The translations under genes were made by a program, and so were the position numbers. The notes under the pieces are model-generated. The model had not been told where the DNA came from, ran no database searches, and was given only the letters and a program-made list of their open reading frames with translations. Shown piece by piece: positions 1 through 5,052 of a DNA stretch of 5,543 bases. Each line of letters begins with the position of its first letter. The first letter of the stretch is position 1. Source of the stretch: an uncultured Clostridia bacterium (GTDB lineage Bacteria; Bacillota; Clostridia; Oscillospirales; Acutalibacteraceae); contig CANQGN010000106.1 in the NCBI GenBank assembly GCA_947623215.1, positions 1 through 5,543 of the forward strand. The letters are read 5' to 3'.

Positions 1-82
1 CCTAACGTATTTCAAGGCCGACAACAAAGCCTATCGGGAAATCGCGCCGCGTCAGGCGCATTGTACCCTGATTGCATTGCCT

Positions 83-111
83 ATTATATTGCAAAAAAAC
101 GGCCGGGGCAA
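83..111 (-). promoter_or_regulatory. candidate leftward promoter (divergent)
   Basis: On the minus strand there is a perfect TATAAT at 88-83 and a TTGCCC at 111-106 (4 of 6 against TTGACA), separated by 17 bases. Transcription would begin near position 76 and leave the window to the left. No convincing open reading frame with a ribosome binding site lies in the 76 bases that follow; a 19-residue frame from ATG at 61 to a stop at 2-4 is not convincing. The promoter would therefore serve a gene whose start lies beyond the left edge. The -35 box falls inside the palindrome at 100-150. The motif is visible, but its use is inferred. Confidence 0.35.
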
Positions 112-150
112 GAGGCAAGCGCGGTTTTGCTTGCATTTTGCACCCGGCCG
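100..150. repeat. 51-base interrupted palindrome / hairpin
   Basis: The arms are 100-120 and 129-150 around the 8-base loop GCGGTTTT. The outer block CGGCCGGG (100-107) pairs with CCCGGCCG (143-150) and the inner block GCAAGC (115-120) with GCTTGC (129-134). Between them there are five Watson-Crick pairs, one G-T wobble, one mismatch (114/135) and one bulged A (142), for about 20 pairs in all. On the plus strand seven A residues (93-99) directly precede it. Read leftward it therefore has the form of an intrinsic terminator, a GC-rich stem followed by U7. No leftward gene is evident to its right. It lies between two candidate divergent promoters and overlaps both -35 boxes, so a DNA-level regulatory role is the alternative. 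Confidence 0.75.
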
Positions 151-159
151 CGGTATAAT
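131..159 (+). promoter_or_regulatory. candidate promoter of the ECF-mnmE cluster
   Basis: A perfect TATAAT lies at 154-159, with TTGCAT at 131-136 as a weak -35 box and a 17-base spacer. The predicted transcript starts near 166 and gives a leader of about 107 bases before the ATG at 273. The -35 box lies within the right arm of the 100-150 palindrome, so that palindrome would not be part of this transcript. The leader contains a possible stem (214-219 with 230-235). I recognise no riboswitch consensus in it: FMN, TPP, THF and preQ1 patterns were considered and not seen. Confidence 0.55.
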
Positions 160-166
160 GATAACC

Positions 167-180
167 GGCAATTGATTGCC
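167..180. promoter_or_regulatory. candidate operator palindrome
   Basis: GGCAATTGATTGCC is two perfect 6-base inverted half sites with a 2-base centre. It starts 7 bases after the -10 box and so covers the predicted transcription start of the rightward cluster, a typical place for a repressor to bind. The position and symmetry are visible. The regulator is unknown and the role is inferred. Confidence 0.35.
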
Positions 181-258
181 AAAATATGACGCGCCGCATC
201 CCACAGCCGCCCGGGCGGGGAATTGACAGCCCGCCTATTGGGCGCCGGGAGCGACAGC

Positions 259-264
259 AGGAGG
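259..264 (+). promoter_or_regulatory. ribosome binding site of the S component gene
   Basis: A perfect AGGAGG stands 8 bases before the ATG at 273. It settles the start: the same frame is open from an ATG at 186, but that start has no purine-rich site. The 29 extra residues would be polar and arginine/proline-rich, unlike the compact N-terminus of S components. Confidence 0.85.
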
Positions 265-272
265 TTATACCA

Positions 273-854
273 ATGAACGAGAGAACTGTCAAAACGCGCC
301 GGTTGGTGCTTTGCGCCGTGCTGACCGGTATCATCGTAGTGCTGCAGGTATTTACCCAGTTTATTCGCCCGGGGTTTTTCCCCATTACGCTGGCGCTCAC
401 CCCCATTGTGGTGGGGGCGGCGCTGTGCGGGCCGGGCGCAGGCGCTTTTTTGGGGCTGGTGTTTGGCCTCATGGTGCTGTTTGACCCCGCCACCGGGGCC
501 TTTTTGGCCGCCAATTTTTGGGGCACGGTGGTTACCGTGCTGGCCAAAGGGGTGCTCTCCGGCGCGGCGGCCGGGGGCGTTTACCGCGCGCTGGAGCGGT
601 ACAACCGCACGGCGGCGGCGCTGGCGGCCGGGGCGGTAAGCCCACTGGTCAATACCGGCATTTTCTTTTTGGGCTGCCTGCTCTTTTTTGCCGATTACAT
701 TGCCGGGCTGGGGCTGGGGCCGCTTGTACCGGTGATTGTCACCGTCTTCATCGGCGCGAATTTTTTCATTGAACTGGCGGTCAATCTGCTGCTTTCGGGG
801 GTCATTACCCTGCTGGTGGCAAACGGCCGCAAAATATTGGGGCTGGAGCGTTAA
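273..854 (+). CDS. ECF transporter S component (substrate-binding membrane subunit)
   Basis: This is a 193-residue, very hydrophobic membrane protein of the energy-coupling factor (ECF) vitamin-transporter S-component family, the broad group that includes RibU and PanT. S components bind one micronutrient in the membrane and dock on a shared EcfA-EcfA'-EcfT module. That module is not encoded here, so a group II arrangement is inferred. A basic N-terminus (MNERTVKTRR) leads into about six membrane segments, roughly residues 10-29, 36-53, 55-70, 80-104, 113-140 and 152-183. Family-typical stretches are PITLALTPIVVGAALCGPGA (37-56) with a following GLVFGL, and SPLVNTGIFFLGC (123-135). Length matches the usual 170-200 residues. 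The start at 273 is chosen by an AGGAGG 8 bases upstream. The substrate cannot be read from the sequence; pantothenate or another vitamin is possible, and no riboswitch in the leader helps. The gene is the first of a rightward cluster, 45 bases before mnmE. Confidence 0.85.
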   Translation: MNERTVKTRRLVLCAVLTGIIVVLQVFTQFIRPGFFPITLALTPIVVGAALCGPGAGAFLGLVFGLMVLFDPATGAFLAANFWGTVVTVLAKGVLSGAAAGGVYRALERYNRTAAALAAGAVSPLVNTGIFFLGCLLFFADYIAGLGLGPLVPVIVTVFIGANFFIELAVNLLLSGVITLLVANGRKILGLER

Positions 855-899
855 ACAACGCGCCGCCGACTGAATCAACAAAGGGGAGGCTAAGGGGAA

Positions 900-2270
900 A
901 TGGAAGACACCATCGCCGCCATTTCTACTGCGGCCGCGCCGGGGGGCATTGGCATTGTGCGGGTGTCCGGCGGCGCGGCGCGGGCGGTAACGGGGCGGGT
1001 CTTTCGCCCGGCGGCGGCCAAAAAATCCCTTGCCGCCGCCCCCGGCTACACCGCCCTTTACGGGCACATAGAAACCCCGGCGGGCGAACGGGTAGACGAA
1101 GCGGTGGCGCTGGTATTTGCCGCGCCAAACAGCTACACCGGCGAAGACGTGGTAGAGCTTTCGTGCCACGGCGGGCTGGCGGTGCTGCGCGAAACGCTGC
1201 GGCTTACGCTGGCGGCGGGGGCGCGGCTGGCCGAACCCGGCGAGTTTACCCGCCGGGCCTTTTGCAACGGCAAGCTGAGCCTTACCCAGGCCGAGGCGGT
1301 GATGGACGTAATCGGCGCCGAAAGCCGCCAGGCGGCCCGGGCGGCCGTGGCGGTGCAGGAGGGGGCGCTCGCCCGCCGACTGGCCGCGCTGCGCGACGAG
1401 CTGACCGATTTGCTGGCCTGGCTGGCCGCCTGGTCGGATTTTCCCGAAGAAGAAATAGAGGCAGTAGACCCCGATACGCTGGCCGAGCGCCTGGGGGCGC
1501 TGCACGCCCAAACCGGCGCCCTGATTGCGGGGTTTGACGCCGGCCGCGTGGTGCGCGACGGCATAGAAACGGTAATTGCCGGCTGCCCCAACGTGGGCAA
1601 GTCTACCCTGATGAATTACCTAAGCGGGCACGAAAGCTCCATTGTAACCGATACCCCCGGCACCACCCGCGACGTGGTGCGGGAGGAAATACAGCTGGGC
1701 GAGTGGCGGCTGCATTTGTGCGACACCGCCGGGCTGCGGCAGTCGGCCGACCAAATTGAGCAGTTTGGGGTGCAAAAAGCCCGCGACCGGCTGGAAACGG
1801 CAGATTTAATTTTAGCGGTGCTGGATGCGAGCCGCCCCTTAACGGCGGAAGACGTTTCTCTGCTGCAAAGCTGCGCAAATCGTAAGGCGGTGGCGGTGCT
1901 CAACAAGTGCGACCTGCCCCCCGCCCTTTCGCCGGAGGCGGTGCGGCCCTACTGCCCGCAGGTGGTTTGCCTTTCTGCCGCCCGGCAAACGGGGCGCGAG
2001 GGGTTAGAAGAAGCGATAACCGCGCTTTTTTCCACCGCCGGAGAAAACCCCGCCGCCGGGGTGCTGTGCAGCGAGCGGCAGCTTGCCTGCGCCCGCCGTA
2101 TGGAGCGCAGCCTGACCGAAGCGGCGGCCGCGCTGACGGACGGCCTTACGCTTGACGCCCTGTCGGTTTGCTTAGACGACGCCCTCGCCGCGCTGCTGGA
2201 GCTTACCGGCGAGCGGGTAACCGAAGCGGTCACAAACGCCGTATTCGCCCGCTTTTGCGTGGGCAAGTAG
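900..2270 (+). CDS. mnmE: tRNA uridine-5-carboxymethylaminomethyl modification GTPase MnmE (TrmE)
   Basis: MnmE is a cytosolic GTPase. With MnmG it installs the (carboxymethyl)aminomethyl group at C5 of wobble uridine 34 in certain tRNAs, using a folate one-carbon unit. At 456 residues it has normal family length and all landmarks. These are an N-terminal folate-binding domain (about 1-118), FTRRAFCNGKLSLTQAEAVMD (starting at 116) leading into the helical domain, and an inserted Ras-like G domain (about 220-378). Its G motifs are G1 GCPNVGKS (228-235), G2 DTPGTTRD (251-258), G3 DTAG (275-278), G4 NKCD (335-338) and G5 SA (359-360). The C-terminus is FCVGK, the family CxGK motif, with Cys453. 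Arg280 and Glu287 align with Arg275 and the catalytic Glu282 of the E. coli enzyme, so GTP hydrolysis should be intact. AAGGGGAGG at 881-889 supports the ATG at 900. The usual neighbours (yidC, jag, mnmG, rsmG) are absent. The next gene starts 23 bases after the stop, suggesting cotranscription. Confidence 0.97.
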   Translation: MEDTIAAISTAAAPGGIGIVRVSGGAARAVTGRVFRPAAAKKSLAAAPGYTALYGHIETPAGERVDEAVALVFAAPNSYTGEDVVELSCHGGLAVLRETLRLTLAAGARLAEPGEFTRRAFCNGKLSLTQAEAVMDVIGAESRQAARAAVAVQEGALARRLAALRDELTDLLAWLAAWSDFPEEEIEAVDPDTLAERLGALHAQTGALIAGFDAGRVVRDGIETVIAGCPNVGKSTLMNYLSGHESSIVTDTPGTTRDVVREEIQLGEWRLHLCDTAGLRQSADQIEQFGVQKARDRLETADLILAVLDASRPLTAEDVSLLQSCANRKAVAVLNKCDLPPALSPEAVRPYCPQVVCLSAARQTGREGLEEAITALFSTAGENPAAGVLCSERQLACARRMERSLTEAAAALTDGLTLDALSVCLDDALAALLELTGERVTEAVTNAVFARFCVGK

Positions 2271-2277
2271 CGGGTAG

Positions 2278-2285
2278 AAAGAAGG
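2278..2285 (+). promoter_or_regulatory. ribosome binding site deciding a GTG start
   Basis: AAAGAAGG ends 8 bases before the GTG at 2294 and follows the mnmE stop codon directly. The frame is open further upstream, to an ATG at 2168 inside mnmE. That longer version would overlap mnmE by about 100 bases and add an arginine-rich stretch typical of an out-of-frame reading of GC-rich coding DNA. The GTG start is therefore preferred. Confidence 0.7.
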
Positions 2286-2293
2286 CGGTTTTC

Positions 2294-2929
2294 GTGCTCC
2301 AAGCCCAACAGGCGCTCTTTCAAAAATGGCGAAAAGAAGACCCCGCCATCATTACCGACGGCCTGGTGGACGAGCAAGCCTATTGTTCCTCCCCCATTCG
2401 CCTGCTTTACCTTTTAAAAGAGGTAAACGGCGGCGAGGGTTGGGATTTATGCGACTTTCTTGCCGCCGGCGGCCGCCCGCAGACCTGGAACAACATTACG
2501 CGCTGGACCATGGGCATTCACCAAATCGACCGCGTGATTCCATGGGCCGACCTACAGGAGATAAGCGAAAAGCAGCGCCGGGCAACCTTAAAAACCATCT
2601 GCGCCGTTAACGTGAAAAAAACAAGCGGCAGGCATACCGCCGATTCCGAAAAGCTGGTAAAGGCCGCCTGCGAGCACCGGGAAAAGCTGCAAAAACAGCT
2701 TGCCCTTTATCACCCCGACGTCATCATTTGCTGCGGCACGGAATGGCTCTACTTTGACCATATTTACGAGAGAAAGCCCGACTGGCGCATGACCTCGCGC
2801 GGCATTTGGTACGTAAGGGAAGAAGACAAACTTATCGTCTCGTATTTACACCCCGAGGCAAGGGTGAAGGATTGCTTGCTCTATTACGGACTAACCGACG
2901 CGGTTCGTGAAATTTTAAAAAATGAGTAG
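2294..2929 (+). CDS. uracil-DNA glycosylase superfamily-like protein, function unknown
   Basis: From the GTG start this is a 211-residue soluble protein with no signal peptide or membrane segment. It resembles a group of uncharacterised bacterial proteins with features of the uracil-DNA glycosylase (UDG) fold. These are an early strand and loop LLYLLKEVNGGEGWD (37-51) in the place of the UDG water-activating motif, TWNNITRW (64-71), AVNVKKTSGRHTADSEKL (104-121), a buried strand DVIICCGTE (142-150), and a late SYLHPEAR (183-190) recalling the UDG HPS motif. The classical GQDPYH and HPSPLS signatures are absent, so glycosylase activity is not shown. A nucleic-acid or nucleotide role is only inference from the fold resemblance. 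The gene lies 23 bases after mnmE and ahead of a terminator at 2945-2990, so it is probably the last gene of that transcript. I am sure it is a real gene, moderately sure of the fold and unsure of the function. Confidence 0.7.
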   Translation: MLQAQQALFQKWRKEDPAIITDGLVDEQAYCSSPIRLLYLLKEVNGGEGWDLCDFLAAGGRPQTWNNITRWTMGIHQIDRVIPWADLQEISEKQRRATLKTICAVNVKKTSGRHTADSEKLVKAACEHREKLQKQLALYHPDVIICCGTEWLYFDHIYERKPDWRMTSRGIWYVREEDKLIVSYLHPEARVKDCLLYYGLTDAVREILKNE

Positions 2930-2944
2930 GCAAAGCAAAACCAA

Positions 2945-2990
2945 AACCCGCTCCCTGCAAACGGACGTTTGCGGGGGGGCGGGTTGTTTT
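2945..2990 (+). terminator. intrinsic terminator between convergent genes
   Basis: The outer stem AACCCGC (2945-2951) pairs with GCGGGTT (2979-2985) and the inner stem GCAAAC (2957-2962) with GTTTGC (2967-2972) around the loop GGAC. The middle TCCCT/GGGGGG section can pair with wobbles. GTTTT follows at 2986-2990. It sits 15 bases after the stop at 2929 and 23 bases before the end of the convergent transaldolase gene. On the minus strand the stem is followed by TTTTGGTTTTG-like sequence, so it probably terminates both transcripts. Confidence 0.85.
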
Positions 2991-3012
2991 ACGGAAAAAT
3001 GAAGGAACTATC

Positions 3013-3663
3013 TTAGTCCTTCGGCACCTTTTCCCAGTCTTTCAAAAAGCCGTCTACCGCGCGGGCGGTGTTGGGGTTGGTGGCCATTTGCATAATCACC
3101 TTAAAGGGCATGGTGGCAACGTCTACCCCCATTTTGGCGAGCTCCGTTACGTGCACCGGGTGGCGAACGGAGGCGGCCACGATTTTGGTATCAATACCCT
3201 GCGCGTCAAAAATCTCGCGGATTTCACCGGCGAGGTCCAACCCGTTTTCGCCAATATCGTCTAACCGGCCTACAAAGGGCGCCACGTAAGAGGCCCCGGC
3301 GTTGGCCGCCAGCAGCGCCTGCGCGGCGGAGAAAATAACCGTAACGCAAACGGTTACCCCTTCGGCCGCCAGCGTTTTAACCGCCTTTAAGCCCTCGGGA
3401 ATGCTGGGGATTTTTACAACAATGTTTTTGCTCTTTTTCGCCAGCGCACGGCCCTCGGCAATCATGCCTTCGGCGTCCAGCGCCAGCACCTCGGCAAATA
3501 CCGGGCCGTCGGTGATGATAGAGGTGATTTCTTCCAGCAAATCGTCAAATTTGCGATTCTCGCGCGAAATGATGGACGGGTTGGTGGTAACGCCCGAAAT
3601 GGCGCCCATGTCGTAGGCTTTTTTTACGTCCTCAATGTGGGCGCTGTCCAAAAAGATTTTCAT
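3013..3663 (-). CDS. tal: transaldolase, small TalC/FSA-type
   Basis: This 216-residue class I aldolase belongs to the small decameric TalC / fructose-6-phosphate aldolase family. It transfers a dihydroxyacetone unit between sugar phosphates in the non-oxidative pentose phosphate pathway, in the cytosol. Visible features are FLDSAHIEDV (4-13, with catalytic Asp6), GVTTNPSII (24-32), the Schiff-base Lys84 in VVKIPSIPEGLKAV (82-95), and YVAPFVGRLDDIG (126-138). Against E. coli FsaA, position 59 (Gln) is Glu58 here and position 131 (Tyr) is Phe130, while Thr108 matches Thr109. Glu and Phe are the residues found in true transaldolases, so transaldolase activity is favoured over fructose-6-phosphate aldolase; this is inference from known family differences. 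Length is normal. A strong GGGAGGAA (3678-3671) lies 7 bases before the ATG. It is 52 bases downstream of the dehydrogenase gene on the same strand and is probably cotranscribed with it. Confidence 0.93.
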   Translation of the reverse strand: MKIFLDSAHIEDVKKAYDMGAISGVTTNPSIISRENRKFDDLLEEITSIITDGPVFAEVLALDAEGMIAEGRALAKKSKNIVVKIPSIPEGLKAVKTLAAEGVTVCVTVIFSAAQALLAANAGASYVAPFVGRLDDIGENGLDLAGEIREIFDAQGIDTKIVAASVRHPVHVTELAKMGVDVATMPFKVIMQMATNPNTARAVDGFLKDWEKVPKD

Positions 3664-3715
3664 ACTATGGTTCCTCCCATTTATTATACCTCAGGCGAGG
3701 CAGTTTGTCGGTCGC

Positions 3716-4981
3716 TTACAGGGGCTTGGCGTTGGCCAGCAGGTATTGCTCGGCCTCATAGCACCACAGCCCGTTGTTGGCGGCCACAATGTCCGCCAGT
3801 TTTTGGAACATGGGGTCGGTTTTGCCCAGCTCCGGCAAATCGTCTATGGCCACCAGCGGCATAGAGATGTGGGTGTAAATGAGCTTTTTGCCGCCGGGGA
3901 TTTTGGGCAGGTTCAGGGTGGTTTCTACCACGGCGTCCAGCCCGCCCACGTGGGTAATCATAGAGGCGGGGTTAATTTTGCCCGAAGCCATCATGGAAAT
4001 GGCCTCAAACAAATCGTCTAAATTGCTGCCGGAGTTACCGGCAATGTGGGTGGTGTCGTAATGCACCTGGTAGAAGTTAAACTCGGCCGCAAAGGCGGTG
4101 TTGGTGGGGCCGGCAAAGAAGTTTAAGCAGCCGTCGTGCCCCAAAATGGCGCTGCCCTGCTCTACCACCGGTTTTACGGGGGCGAAGACAAACACGTCGT
4201 CAAATCCCTTGCCGCCGGTCAGCGCCCGCAGGGAGGCCACCGGGTCTTCTAACTTGCCGGTGTTTACGTAGTGCAGCTGCACCCCAAACTTGGCCGCGTC
4301 TTCCGGCGTGTAAATCGAGGCCGCGCGGGCTAAGCGGGCGTCGTCTACGTCGGTAATCACCAGCACAGAGGGGTGGCGGTCGCGGTGAATGGCATAGTCA
4401 ATGGCGCCAAGGCCCATGGGGCCCGCACCGGCCAAAATGGCCATGGCGCCGCCGGGCACAATGTCCATAGTATGGGCGTAGTGACCGGCAATGTTGTGCC
4501 AGCTGGTGTGGAAGCCGCCGATCACGCAGGCCACCGGTTCCGAAAGCGAACCGTAAAAGAAGGCGTCGCCGGTGTACTTTAACAGGCAGCCGAATTCAAT
4601 CACCTTGCGGGGAACGATAACGTAGGTGGCGTCGCCGCCGATGTACCGGAAAGAATAGCCCGGGGCGGCGTAAATATCCGCCGGGTCGTTGAGCGCCGGT
4701 TGAATGGAGACCTTTTCGCCCGGCTTGTACTGCCCCTGCCAGCGGGCGCCGACTTCTACAATTTCGCCGCAGAACTCATGCCCGATAATGGTGGGGTGCT
4801 CCGCCACGTCGTTGGGCACCCGCTTGTGGGCCGCGCCCTGAATGGCAGCTTTGTAAGAAGACATACAAATACTGTCGGAGACGACTTTGAGTAAAATTTC
4901 GTCTTCTTGCAGCGCGGGGAGTTCAAATTCCTCCAGCCGCAGATCGTTTTCGCCGTAAATACGGACTGCTTTTGTTTTCAT
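3716..4981 (-). CDS. SorE-like zinc-dependent alcohol/sugar-phosphate dehydrogenase (MDR family)
   Basis: This 421-residue cytosolic medium-chain dehydrogenase resembles L-sorbose-1-phosphate reductase (SorE) and clostridial relatives. The catalytic-zinc half has Cys39 (DSICMSSYKAAI), GHEFCGEI with His68-Glu69, and Glu148 in SLSEPVACV. The nucleotide-binding domain has GAGPMG (185-190) and an acidic strand end, VITDVDDARL (207-216); Asp211 favours NAD(H) over NADP(H). Other family stretches are FDDVFVFAPVKPVVEQG (260-276), CLNFFAGPTN (285-294) and TTLNLPKIPGGKKLIYTH (354-371). The four-cysteine structural-zinc lobe is missing: residues 90-110 contain no cysteine. At 421 residues it is longer than typical 340-350-residue members, like SorE-type proteins, with an extra C-terminal tail. 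AAGAAGGG (4996-4989) stands 7 bases before the ATG, and a strong promoter lies at 5046-5018. The exact substrate is not known; a ketose or polyol phosphate is likely from the family and from the transaldolase next door. No sugar transporter is visible in the window. Confidence 0.85.
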   Translation of the reverse strand: MKTKAVRIYGENDLRLEEFELPALQEDEILLKVVSDSICMSSYKAAIQGAAHKRVPNDVAEHPTIIGHEFCGEIVEVGARWQGQYKPGEKVSIQPALNDPADIYAAPGYSFRYIGGDATYVIVPRKVIEFGCLLKYTGDAFFYGSLSEPVACVIGGFHTSWHNIAGHYAHTMDIVPGGAMAILAGAGPMGLGAIDYAIHRDRHPSVLVITDVDDARLARAASIYTPEDAAKFGVQLHYVNTGKLEDPVASLRALTGGKGFDDVFVFAPVKPVVEQGSAILGHDGCLNFFAGPTNTAFAAEFNFYQVHYDTTHIAGNSGSNLDDLFEAISMMASGKINPASMITHVGGLDAVVETTLNLPKIPGGKKLIYTHISMPLVAIDDLPELGKTDPMFQKLADIVAANNGLWCYEAEQYLLANAKPL

Positions 4982-5017
4982 TCATACACCCTTCTTTGTG
5001 AAAATTACAACGCAGTC

Positions 5018-5046
5018 ATTATACACCAATCGACCGCAAATGTCTA
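5018..5046 (-). promoter_or_regulatory. strong promoter for the dehydrogenase-transaldolase unit
   Basis: On the minus strand TAGACA (5046-5041, 5 of 6 against TTGACA) and a perfect TATAAT (5023-5018) are separated by exactly 17 bases. The start would be near 5011 and the leader about 30 bases, which includes the ribosome binding site at 4996-4989. The promoter lies just after the stop of the lipoprotein gene (5053). No clear terminator is visible between that stop and the promoter, so read-through from the lipoprotein gene is also possible. No convincing operator was seen. Confidence 0.8.
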
Positions 5047-5052
5047 CCTTTT

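Noticed and set aside
1..175. Plus-strand frames open from the left edge (stop at 173-175 in one frame, 187-189 in another), possibly the tail of an upstream gene
   Set aside because: Either tail would run through the palindrome and the TATAAT box. Neither translation is recognisable, and no rightward terminator follows. A short tail cannot be fully excluded.
207..235. GC-rich self-complementary leader sequence as a riboswitch or attenuator
   Set aside because: Only a short stem with a 10-base loop can be drawn. There is no U run after it and no known riboswitch core.
2..547. Minus-strand open frame of 181 residues through the S component start region
   Set aside because: It overlaps the promoter, palindrome and leader as well as the S component on the opposite strand. 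It is low-complexity and has no family resemblance.
84..1511. Very long open frame on the minus strand opposite the S component and mnmE (475 residues)
   Set aside because: It is antisense to two well-supported genes, rich in Arg, Gly, Pro, Gln and His with no recognisable motif, has no ribosome binding site, and crosses the 100-150 hairpin. GC-rich third codon positions on the plus strand explain its openness.
3683..3711. TATAAT on the minus strand (3688-3683) with CCGACA 17 bases upstream, between the dehydrogenase and transaldolase genes
   Set aside because: A start 6-8 bases after this -10 box would fall inside the ribosome binding site at 3678-3671 and leave no usable leader. Cotranscription from the 5018-5046 promoter is simpler.
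3635..4021. Plus-strand open frame of 128 residues opposite the dehydrogenase gene
   Set aside because: It is a shadow of the dehydrogenase coding sequence with no ribosome binding site and no recognisable domain.
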